Below, piece after piece: positions 44,255-53,468 of a stretch of DNA of 64,000 nt. The notes under the pieces are model-generated. The model was not told where the DNA came from. It searched no databases and saw only the letters and a program-made list of their open reading frames with translations. A program made the translations under genes and the position numbers. The DNA is from Curvularia sp. ZM96 (Eukaryota; Ascomycota; Dothideomycetes; Pleosporales; Pleosporaceae), in assembly GCA_022457065.1 (NCBI GenBank), contig JAJGBQ010000001.1:2418001-2482000 (forward strand). Direction: 5' to 3'. Position 1 is the stretch's first letter. Each line of letters starts with the position of its first letter.

Positions 44255-47200
44255 ATGGCGCCGCTTGTCGACAACCCCCAGATCAAGCAGGCCAGCCTGC
44301 ACAACCCGCTGCCATTGCAGCTGCACACATATATCTGGCCCTTTCTGATAATATGGCCAGCCTTCTCCGCCATATACTTCTCGCCCCAGCGCTACGAGCA
44401 ATACATTCAGTCGTCGGAATGGACTTTTGTCTGGATTGCCACCATCACCACGTTCCAGTCACTCTTCTGGCTCATGACGCACTGGAATGTCAACCTCAAG
44501 AGCGCATTCACCACCACTGCGGCTAGCGACGTACGCAGCGCACAGCTGATCAAAGTGCAGCCTATCAAGAACGCAGGTGCCGCCGAGATTGTCAAGTTGG
44601 TTCGCGACCAGGTTGGCGGAAAGCCCAACATCTCGTTCCTCTTCCAGAAGCGACGTTTCCTCTACGACGCCGAGAAGGGCTCGTTTGCCCCACTCGCCTA
44701 CGCCATCGATGCCGAACCCAAGCCACAACTTAAGACATTCCAGCAGGCGCAGGGCCTCACCTCGCCCGCCGAGATTGAGCGTCTCCAGCAACACTATGGG
44801 GACAATGCTTTCGATATCCCCGTACCGACGTTCACGGAGCTGTTCAAGGAACACGCGGTTGCCCCCTTCTTCGTCTTTCAGGTCTTCTGTGTGGGTCTGT
44901 GGATGTTGGATGAATACTGGTACTACTCGCTGTTCACGCTCTTCATGCTGGTCGTTTTCGAGAGTACCGTCGTGTGGCAGAGGCAGAGGACCCTGAACGA
45001 GTTCCGTGGAATGAGTATCAAGCCTTATGAGATCCTGGTATACAGGCAGAAGCGATGGCAAGAGATTATGAGCGACAAGCTGCTTCCTGGCGATATTGTC
45101 AGCGTGGGCAGGACCAAGGAAGACTCTGGTGTCGCATGCGATATGCTCTTGCTCGAGGGCTCGGCCATTGTCAACGAAGCTATGCTGTCAGGAGAGAGTA
45201 CGCCAGTGCTCAAGGAATCGGTACAACTGCGACCTGGCGACGCGCGCATCGAGCCTGAAGGTCTGGACAAGAACTCGTTCCTCTGGGGTGGCACCAAGGT
45301 CCTCCAGGTCTCGCATGGAAGCAACATTGAGGAAGATGGTGGCGTCGTCCCAAAGCTCTCATCTGGTGTCCCTCCGCCTCCGGATAAGGGCGCTGTTGCT
45401 ATCGTGATCAAGACTGGATTCGAGACCAACCAGGGAAGTCTCGTCAGGACTATGATCTTTGCTACTGAGCGCGTTTCCGCGAACAACGTCGAAGCCCTCT
45501 TCTTCATCCTCTTCCTTACTGTTTTCGCCTTGGCTGCCTCGTGGTACGTATGGCAGGAGGGTGTGAGGCTAGACCGCCAGCGTAACAAGCTCCTCCTCGA
45601 CTGCGTTCTTATCGTTACGAGCGTCGTACCTCCTGAACTCCCCATGGAACTCAGCTTGGCTGTCAACACTTCTCTTGCTGCTCTCAGCAAGTACGCTATC
45701 TTCTGTACCGAGCCGTTCCGTATTCCCTTTGCCGGCCAGGTCGATGTGGCCTGTTTTGACAAGACTGGTACCTTGACTGGTGAGGACTTGGTTGTTGACG
45801 GCATTGCTGGACTTTCTCTTGGCCAGAAGGGCGCTACGGTTGCAGCGGATGGCGCACACACGGATCTCGCAAAGGTTACAGATGTTGGTACTGAGACGAC
45901 ACTGGTACTTGCCGCCGCTCACGCCCTGGTTAAACTCGATGACGGCGAGACTGTGGGTGAGCCCATGGAGAAGGCTACCCTTCAGTCCCTCGGCTGGAAG
46001 CTTGGAGCCAAGGATACTCTCCAAGCCACATCGACTACCGCCAAATCCCATGCTGAACTTGTCCAAATCCGCCGTCGCTTCCAATTCTCGTCTGCCCTTA
46101 AGCGCCAGAGCTCCGTAGCAACTGTCCTTGTCAACGACAAGAACGGACGCAAGGTCAGGAGCACGATCGCTGCGGTCAAGGGTGCGCCTGAAACTATCCG
46201 AAAAATGTTGGTCAACACTCCCCCTCACTACGAAGAGACCTTCAAACACTTTACCCGTAATGGCGGCCGTGTCTTGGCTCTGGCATATAAGTTCCTGTCT
46301 GAAGAAGGAGAGTGGGGCCAGAACCGCATCAACGATCTCAAGCGTGAACAGGTTGAATCTGACCTACACTTTGCCGGTTTCCTCGTTCTCCAATGCCCTC
46401 TTAAGCCTGACGCTATCGAAGCTGTCCGCGCTCTGAACGAGTCCAGCCACCGTGTTGTCATGATCACTGGTGACAACCCTCTTACCGCTGTCCATGTCGC
46501 CAAGCAGGTCGAGATTGTCGATCGCGAGTGCTACATTCTTGACGCACCTGAAAACGACGATTCTGGCGAGAAGCTTGTGTGGCGAAGCGTCGACGACAAA
46601 ATCAGCATTCCCGTTGACCCAACTAAGCCACTGGATGATGAGATTTTGAAGACAAAGGATATCTGTCTTACTGGATACGCGCTCTCTAAATTCTCTGGTC
46701 AGCCTGGATGGAACCAGATTCTGCGATACACCTGGGTTTACGCTCGTGTCTCGCCGAAACAGAAGGAAGAGATCCTCCTTGGTCTCAAGGACCGCGGTTA
46801 CACTACTCTCATGGCTGGTGATGGTACCAACGACGTTGGTGCTCTGAAGCAGGCTCACATCGGTGTTGCTCTTCTTAACGGTACCCATGAAGATCTTGAC
46901 AAGATCGGTGAACACTTCCGCAATACGCAAATGAAGAACGTTTACGAGAAGCAGTGCAATCTCATGCAGCGCTTCAACCAGCCTCCACCTCCTGTTCCCA
47001 TCATGATCGCTCATCTGTACCCACCGGGCCCGACCAATCCACACTACGAGAAAGCAATGGAGGCCCAGGCCAAGAAGAAGGGTCTTCTTCCTGCCGCTAA
47101 TGGTGTTGCGAACGGATCTGCTTCTACTGGTACCCTTGTTCAACAACAGCCTGGTCAAGTTCAGCCTCCTCAGACTGCAGCCAACTTTGCTCAGCAAATG

Positions 47201-48145
47201 CAAGAAAAGATGATGGCACAAGAGATGGAAGAACTAGCTGGCGAACCCCCAACCATCAAACTTGGTGATGCGTCTGTCGCTGCGCCCTTTACGTCGAAGC
47301 TTGCCAACGTCGTCGCTATTCCCAACATCATCCGTCAAGGTCGCTGCACCCTGGTTGCTACGATCCAGATGTACAAGATCCTCGCCCTCAACTGTTTGAT
47401 CTCCGCCTACAGTTTGTCAGTGCTCTACCTTGATGGCATCAAGTTTGGCGATGGCCAAGTCACCATCTCGGGAATGATGATGAGCGTTTGTTTCCTTTCC
47501 ATCTCTCGCGCGAAGACCGTCGAGGCCCTATCGAAGGAACGCCCGCAGTCCAACATTTTCAACACCTACATCATTGGATCTGTGTTGGGCCAGTTCGCTA
47601 TTCACATCATCACTCTCATCTACGTCAGCCAATATGTGCAACGCGTTGAGCCCAAGGATCCCAACCCGGACCTCGAGAAAGAATTTGAGCCATCGCTCCT
47701 AAACTCAGCCATCTACCTCCTGCAGCTTATTCAGCAGATCTCCACCTTCGCCATCAACTACCAGGGCCGTCCTTTCCGTGAGTCCATTCGTGAAAACAAG
47801 GGCATGTACTGGGGTCTCGTGTCCGTTTCCGGTGTTGCTTTCTCTTGTGCCACCGAATTCATTCCCGAGCTCAATGAGAAGCTCAAGCTTGTGCCCTTTA
47901 CCACCGACTTCAAGATCATGATCACCACCATCATGGCGTTTGACTTCATCGCCTGTTACATCATTGAGAAGAGCCTCAAGTACTTCTTCTCGGACAACAA
48001 GCCCAAGGATATCGCAATCAGGCGTCCGGACCAGTTGGAGAGGGAGAATGCGAGGAAGAAGGAGGAGGAGCTACAGGCACAGAGGAAGAAGAATGAAGAG
48101 ATGGTTGCAATGGCCGAAGCAAAGGGGCTAGTCAAGCGCGGATGA
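44255..48145 (+). CDS. SPF1: P5A-type ATPase Spf1 (ER transmembrane-helix dislocase)
   Basis: Intronless, 1296 aa, ATG at 44255. ER-membrane P-type ATPase; yeast Spf1 and human ATP13A1 extract mislocalised tail-anchored or misoriented helices and influence Mn and sterol balance. Seen: two N-terminal hydrophobic hairpins typical of P5A; LPGDIVSVGR in the actuator domain; LSGEST; PPELPMELSLAVNTSL, the P5A-specific fourth membrane helix; the phosphorylation site DKTGTLTGED with Asp502; GDGTNDVGALKQA at the hinge; and the last membrane helices, followed by a Lys/Glu-rich C-terminal coil. A Pro/Gln-rich insert lies at about residues 905-985 (PPPPVPIMIAHLYPP onwards), larger than in yeast. No introns in 3.9 kb. 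Confidence 0.96.
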   Translation: MAPLVDNPQIKQASLHNPLPLQLHTYIWPFLIIWPAFSAIYFSPQRYEQYIQSSEWTFVWIATITTFQSLFWLMTHWNVNLKSAFTTTAASDVRSAQLIKVQPIKNAGAAEIVKLVRDQVGGKPNISFLFQKRRFLYDAEKGSFAPLAYAIDAEPKPQLKTFQQAQGLTSPAEIERLQQHYGDNAFDIPVPTFTELFKEHAVAPFFVFQVFCVGLWMLDEYWYYSLFTLFMLVVFESTVVWQRQRTLNEFRGMSIKPYEILVYRQKRWQEIMSDKLLPGDIVSVGRTKEDSGVACDMLLLEGSAIVNEAMLSGESTPVLKESVQLRPGDARIEPEGLDKNSFLWGGTKVLQVSHGSNIEEDGGVVPKLSSGVPPPPDKGAVAIVIKTGFETNQGSLVRTMIFATERVSANNVEALFFILFLTVFALAASWYVWQEGVRLDRQRNKLLLDCVLIVTSVVPPELPMELSLAVNTSLAALSKYAIFCTEPFRIPFAGQVDVACFDKTGTLTGEDLVVDGIAGLSLGQKGATVAADGAHTDLAKVTDVGTETTLVLAAAHALVKLDDGETVGEPMEKATLQSLGWKLGAKDTLQATSTTAKSHAELVQIRRRFQFSSALKRQSSVATVLVNDKNGRKVRSTIAAVKGAPETIRKMLVNTPPHYEETFKHFTRNGGRVLALAYKFLSEEGEWGQNRINDLKREQVESDLHFAGFLVLQCPLKPDAIEAVRALNESSHRVVMITGDNPLTAVHVAKQVEIVDRECYILDAPENDDSGEKLVWRSVDDKISIPVDPTKPLDDEILKTKDICLTGYALSKFSGQPGWNQILRYTWVYARVSPKQKEEILLGLKDRGYTTLMAGDGTNDVGALKQAHIGVALLNGTHEDLDKIGEHFRNTQMKNVYEKQCNLMQRFNQPPPPVPIMIAHLYPPGPTNPHYEKAMEAQAKKKGLLPAANGVANGSASTGTLVQQQPGQVQPPQTAANFAQQMQEKMMAQEMEELAGEPPTIKLGDASVAAPFTSKLANVVAIPNIIRQGRCTLVATIQMYKILALNCLISAYSLSVLYLDGIKFGDGQVTISGMMMSVCFLSISRAKTVEALSKERPQSNIFNTYIIGSVLGQFAIHIITLIYVSQYVQRVEPKDPNPDLEKEFEPSLLNSAIYLLQLIQQISTFAINYQGRPFRESIRENKGMYWGLVSVSGVAFSCATEFIPELNEKLKLVPFTTDFKIMITTIMAFDFIACYIIEKSLKYFFSDNKPKDIAIRRPDQLERENARKKEEELQAQRKKNEEMVAMAEAKGLVKRG

Positions 48146-48326
48146 AGAGGAGAAGTACGCAATTTTCATTTATTTAGACCTAGTAATCTAAGGGCATGAA
48201 TGTCATTTTCTCCGCTCAACTGTCCATTTCCAACACTTGACAATTTCGCGTGATTCCGGAACCTATCAGTATCTGTATGATCACAATTTAAGACTCACTA
48301 CGTGCTCTTCAAATCAAAGCCTCCAC

Positions 48327-49854
48327 TTAGCGTGGCTCACACACCACAAGGAAAGGATGGACCGCAGCTACACAGAAGTTAGTACATCGTGTTCACATGA
48401 CCTGCTCACCAACATAAACTTACCACTAATAAACAGCCGACCAGTCTTGACATCATGCCTCACCGTCGTACTTCCACTCAGCACCTTCGAGTCGCGATCC
48501 TCCAATACCTTCTCAACCCTATAATCCACACTCTTGACGACGCCATCCCGCTCATCCACCGTCTTCCTAATACGCCAGATCGTCACGGGCGATATCTCAT
48601 TGTACGGGTCTGCAAACCCCTTGCCGGCTTGAACTAGGTCGGGGAACCCGGCCGCGTACAGGTCGCCGTTTGCGTCGGGCGAGATGTTGTCGAGGGGCAT
48701 GCCGACGTGGATGGAGTCGAGGAGGCGCAGTGTGTGGTTGGTAGGTTCCAGGGCGAAGACGCGGACTTGGCCGTCGACCGCGCTGGGAACGTAGTAGAGA
48801 CCGTCAAAGCCTCGAGTAAGCCCATTAGGGAATTTCAGCTTGGTGCGAGGAAGGAGGCTGAGGAGGGGTTGCAGATAGTGGTGCTCATGCAGGGGAGTGT
48901 GAGTGCGGTGGGCGAGGAGGGTTTCGTCCATTTCGTTGCCCCAGTAGGCGGCGTTGCAGTCTCCAGAGCCGGAGCAGTAGGCGACGTTTCCGCCGCCGAG
49001 GAAGTAGTCAAGTTGTCGGGTCTGAGGTTTTCTTTGTTAGTTTTGCTATACAGATATTGTCACAGTGTTGGTGTGTTCTGACTTACCAAGCCAACTTTCC
49101 TGGAGTGATCATTTGTCAGGAGAAACGCACCCGAACCATCTCCTAATGCTGCAATGCGGTTTGGTGTCCAGATTTCACTCGAGACGATTGTGCGAACATG
49201 GCGCATGGTGTTTTGGCCTCTTCTCATCTCGAAAATCTCAACGGTTGAGTTGTCGCCCGTCTTTGTCGCGTCAATGATTTCATTAGATGGCCCAACTGGA
49301 GGTCGCTGGTTGACAAAGTAGAATTGGATAGTGCTGTCATCCAGGATATGGGCATCAAATCCAAGGAGATCAAGTTCCTTGTTTCCTGTGGCTCCTCTGT
49401 AGTTGCCGGTTGGCTTAATAGCCCGGAAATTGAAGAGGCCATCCGCGCCCGGGTTGTCGATGTCTAAAGCGATGAACTCCGAGCCACCTGGTCGGCGTCC
49501 AGTCACATTCACCTGTTCCATTCTAACAGATGTCAGTTCTGATGCAAACTTCATGCTCTCTGCTTCTGAAGCTAGAAATAATGTGACTTACGCCTGATTC
49601 CAAGCCAGCCTGCCCTGTGTCCCTGCACATGCAGCATACAATGTGCGTCCCTCATCATCGAGCCAGATGTCCTCACAGGCTTCTAGCCTTGGATGCTCAA
49701 TGCGCCTGCAATCGAATGGAAACTCATCAATACTTTGTATTATCCGCCCGACACCAAAAGTAATGGTAAGAAGATCCTTGATGTAGAGTTGATAGAAGGA
49801 TGCGCCTAATGCTACTACGAGCGCGAAGAGCACGGCCTTGGTCATGCCAGCCAT
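48327..49854 (-). CDS. Paraoxonase/arylesterase-like protein, ER- or secretory-anchored
   Basis: Four exons: 49854-49592, 49522-49087, 49021-48424 and 48367-48327 (last exon 41 nt); 445 aa. Start ATG at 49852-49854. The N-terminus (MTKAVLFALVVALGASFYQLY) is an uncleaved signal anchor. The rest is a six-bladed propeller of the paraoxonase type: CEDIWLDDEGRTLYAACAG, then SEFIALDID, LLGFDAHIL, WTPNRIAALGDGS, LKFPNGLTRGFDGLYYVPS and PLDNISPDANGDLYAAGF, which together carry the Asp/Asn calcium ligands expected in this fold. The end FISAAVHPFLVVCEPR appears only when the tiny last exon is joined. Members hydrolyse lactones or aryl esters; the substrate here is not known. Divergent from the dehalogenase-like gene across 446 bp. 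Confidence 0.87.
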
Positions 49855-50300
49855 CCTTTCGTTCCGCTCGATAAACTGGGGGAAAGAGGGGAAAGATAGA
49901 AAAGAAGTAAGATATGGGAAGCCTGAGCTGATATGCAATGTCGCTACCTAGACAGCACAGCTATGGCGGGAGCCTGTAAGCGACATGCTGCCCCACGGTC
50001 AGCCCCAGTCGAACCCTTTTGCGACCCATGCGCCACAACTGGGGGCCAAAGCACCATTCAGGAATATGGTCCCTTGTACCGCCGTTTGCATCATGTGACC
50101 TGAATGAAGACTTTATCATTCATGATGAAGGAGGAGATGGAGATGGAAGAGGGGTTAGTTGATGATAGCTTACGTCATATGGGCTATTAGCATCTACCGA
50201 GGTCTTCTCTGCTTATTTTGTATAAGACATCTTCCAAACCCAAGCTCAGCAAAGCTGGACAATCTCAACCGAATCCTACCTTTCTGTTCAAGATCCTAAA
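49855..50300. promoter_or_regulatory. Divergent promoter region, paraoxonase-like / dehalogenase-like
   Basis: 446 bp between divergent starts. No specific operator recognised. The right half is AT-rich and probably holds the 5' UTR of the dehalogenase-like gene. Confidence 0.5.
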
Positions 50301-51023
50301 ATGACCAAGTCAGCATCCTTCGACGTGATAGGAACATGCTTTGAGTTCTCCGCGCCAATCCAAGCCATTCATTCTCGCTTGGGTCCGAAACTCAAGACCG
50401 CTGAGGTAGACCCGAAAACGCTATTTTTTTCTTGGTTTTACGCTGCACAGCGCGACTTTACTTATGTTTCTATGACGGGATCTTATGTGCCCATTGCGCA
50501 GATCCTGAAATCGACCTTTCGCCGGGCATGCGCCGTGGTAGATCTACCAACCGATGCGGTCACCGACGAAGATCTCGAAGAGGTGATGAAGGCGTTCAAG
50601 AGCATGGGACCAAGAGAAGGGCTCAAGAGATGTTTCGACGGATTGAAGGCAGCTGGGTGGGATGTGTATGGTGTAACGAATGGCGGATCAGAGACGTCGC
50701 TGAACTATTTCAAAATGGCTGATATTGATCTCGACGCTGAGCATCTTTTGAGTTGCGATGCCATCCAAATCGCGAAGCCTGATGTCAAGGTGTACGAGAA
50801 CGCTGATCAGCATCTTTCTAAGAGAGGGATAGGGAAAGAAGAGGGGGAGAGATGGTTTGTTGCGGCCCATGCATGGGATCTTATTGCAGCAAGGAAGGTG
50901 GGATTCAAGACGGCATATCTCTCATTCGAAGAACACGACCCTTGCACTGATGTGTTTGGCAAGTTTGATTTATATGCGTCTAGTATGGATGAACTACTAG
51001 AGAAGCTTAAGAAACTCAAGTAA
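50301..51023 (+). CDS. Haloacid-dehalogenase-like hydrolase (type II 2-haloacid dehalogenase family)
   Basis: Intronless, 240 aa, ATG at 50301-50303. HAD-superfamily Rossmannoid hydrolase. Motif 1 is FDVIGTCFEFS, with nucleophile Asp8 in the D-x-x-GT form of L-2-haloacid dehalogenases rather than the DxDxT of phosphatases. Motif 2 is the Thr/Asn of VTNGG, motif 3 the Lys of IAKPDVKVYE, and motif 4 sits in HAWDLIAARKVGFKTAY. A helical cap lies between motifs 1 and 2. Filamentous fungi carry many such proteins, whose substrates are mostly unknown, so dehalogenase activity should not be assumed. The length matches bacterial enzymes. No signal peptide; cytosolic. Confidence 0.88.
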   Translation: MTKSASFDVIGTCFEFSAPIQAIHSRLGPKLKTAEVDPKTLFFSWFYAAQRDFTYVSMTGSYVPIAQILKSTFRRACAVVDLPTDAVTDEDLEEVMKAFKSMGPREGLKRCFDGLKAAGWDVYGVTNGGSETSLNYFKMADIDLDAEHLLSCDAIQIAKPDVKVYENADQHLSKRGIGKEEGERWFVAAHAWDLIAARKVGFKTAYLSFEEHDPCTDVFGKFDLYASSMDELLEKLKKLK

Positions 51024-51143
51024 AAAGGTCGTCAAGGCATTAGTGCCGCTGTATTCGACGAACACGAGGTAGAATTGAACAAATCAAATCATCTGAGAAA
51101 AATATACATTCAGAAACCCGAAAATGTACCGACGCTGCCTTCC

Positions 51144-51858
51144 TCACAATAGCAGTCCACCAAATACAGCAGCAGCTAGACTAAGTAGTCCACCGCTGAC
51201 TACAGCATTGGCACTCGCTGCACCAGTCGGTCGAGGTGGGTAGGTCGAGGTGGGCAACGCAGGTGCAGTCCAGCCTGTAGTGTGGTTAACATCTTCATGG
51301 CCAGTGAACGTCTGGACAAACAAGAGCCTGCATGCATAGCAGGTTTCTCTACATACCATTTGATACTGTTCCATTAATCTGCGCCCCGCCCGATCCTGTT
51401 CCAGTAGGCTTCACTGGAGCATCTGGCAACTTTTCCAAACCAGCCGTGACCAACAAGCCAACAGCGCCGATGGAATGTGGAGGTAAAGTGATAGTAACAA
51501 TTTCTGGTTCTTGATGGAACTCGCTCCAGCTTTGGGTGCATACCGCGCCCTTAGACATGCTGCATTCGATCCAAGCCGTAGCAGAAGTGTCCGGGTTAGG
51601 ATCTTCCATCTCTATCCTGTATGTTGAAGGCCCAAAAACTTGGATTTGCTTAGGGAAGACACCACACTTATTGCCTTGCAGACACGTGAGGCTACAAGTG
51701 GTCGCAGTGGGGTTCGCGGAGATGATAGAAGCAGCGATGTCTGGCAGGAAAGTTACGGTTGGGGGTATGCCAAAACCTGAAATCATGATTGTGGTGGTAT
51801 CGCTGTTGGCCGCGACAATACCGAAGAAGAGGGCGAGGATGATCTTGCAGGTGGCCAT
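51144..51858 (-). CDS. Secreted GPI-anchored protein of unknown function
   Basis: Two exons: 51858-51357 and 51274-51144 (210 aa; intron 82 bp, gtatgt...ctacag). N-terminus MATCKIILALFFGIVAANS is a signal peptide. The body is Thr/Ser/Pro-rich and has five cysteines (TTCSLTC, NKC, IEC, AVC). The second exon adds a Pro/Thr spacer, then small residues (GAASANA) as a likely GPI-attachment site, and a hydrophobic tail (GGLLSLAAAVFGGLLL) ending at the stop, which together make a GPI signal. Without the splice the frame would end after two further codons and the anchor would be lost. Probable cell-wall or plasma-membrane surface protein; no enzyme domain seen. Confidence 0.83.
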
Positions 51859-53468
51859 TGTTCAATATTAAGGAATGTTGTATTATCGAAGCCAGAATGG
51901 TGATCGCTTTTAAGGAATGGCAATTCAGTTGACAGGGAACGATACCATGGTTTCTGATGCATGCTGAAAGTCCTTTATGTACGGACTTGAGGGCCCCAGC
52001 GTGCACTGCCTAAAAGTTAAAAGCTATCTTTCGGAGAACTTCCACCACTAATGATATGACCGAGTGGTACACAGCCGCCACTGAATACAGATAGAGGTGG
52101 CCAAGATCATCTAGATATGGAGGAGGTATTGAGGTGCGTCAATCTAGCACAGGGTGGGATGAATCGGATGAAAACCCGGCTTGCAAGATGCGAAGTTAAC
52201 GAAACCATTCACGTGTCAAAGCAAAGCACTTACCTATTTGGTCGCTATTCTTTATGGTCCTATTGGCTAAGCTGCTAGTAAACACCATGTCGTATTCTCA
52301 TACAGGGCATTAGTTCCCGAAAGTTAGAATTCATCCAATCTACAGTTCACAGGCGTCTTTACAGTTTCGGCAGTTCCACCAAATCTGGCTGCAAACGAGG
52401 AGCGACAATCTAGCAGCGAGAGGAGATGCAAAGACTTGGAAGTGTGTACAAGCTGATTCTAGGTAGGAAAACTTATCTACTTTAGAATTTCATGCTCTAG
52501 CTAGAGGAAATCTCGTGACGATAAAGATACCCATCTCTTTTGTCGACAGCCATCCTAGATTTATGCCCCCTTATTCTCGAACTGTAGAAAAAACGCATGA
52601 TTGCCTTCATTTCTAGATAAGGGCGTATTACCGCTAGTGCTCTAATTTGTAATTTCATGGATCCCTTCCGTCGTCTTGCAGTGGGTTGTAAATAGCTTAC
52701 GGGTGGCCTGGTGATTGCGTACCTAAGTAGCAAGAAGAAGCGAGGAAGCAAAACCAAGCTTCTCGGCTCCGTAGGAGCGAATAGGAGCGTCTTACCACGC
52801 ATTGGCTACCCAATCAGTTGCGTTGGCGCTGCTGTACACTTTACAATTCCTTGGGATTCGGCCTCAAACTTAGTTCAGCAAAGGCTGTTGCAAGATGCAC
52901 GCTTACTAGGACACAGGCCAGATGGCGTCCAGGCTCTATGGCGCCACCTAGATTGTAAATCAAGTCGAAGACCATTAGCGCATCTTATGATGTTCCATAG
53001 GAAGAATACCCAGCCCGAATCTAGAGATTAGGTTTGAGCAACTTGCCGGGGATCCGACCTCCGCAAACTGAACAGGGGTAGCGGGGCCCCCGTGATGCTT
53101 CCTAGCGGCGGCGTAACCACTAAGTAGAACTGTGGAGTCATACAGTATACTAAATGGCTTCATAGAGATAAGTATGAAGCTTTCACGAATATCCGACGCA
53201 AAAGACTTTGGAAGCCTAGAGTCTCTCATTGAGATTGAAGAAACATGGAAGAAATTGGATTTTGCGCATTTACAGTATCTTGTTCATTGCTGTAATTTTC
53301 TTGTGAATTTGTGTAAAGCTGCTCAACATCGTTATTTCGTCTGCACTGCAAGTTATTGTATGTTGGCCTGGTCCGAGATTGATACCAGAAAAGATTGAGA
53401 CTCGTCAAATCCTTCCATGCTCAGATTAAGCACTTCCTGCATATTCGTTTTATCTATACTCTAGTTCT
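51859..53468. other. Long intergenic region, 1.6 kb
   Basis: No supported gene. Several short frames (52497-52802 minus, 52711-53031 plus, 53132-53398 plus) lack domains, signal peptides or consensus introns. It may hold relics of older sequence, but I recognise no transposon terminus or coding trace. Confidence 0.5.

Noticed and set aside
45025..47221. Long minus-strand frames opposite SPF1 (278, 226 and 285 aa)
   Set aside because: Shadows of the 1296-aa SPF1 frame, which has complete P-type ATPase motifs.
52711..53031. 106-aa plus-strand frame as a transposon relic
   Set aside because: No recognisable transposase, polymerase or terminal-repeat signature could be read.
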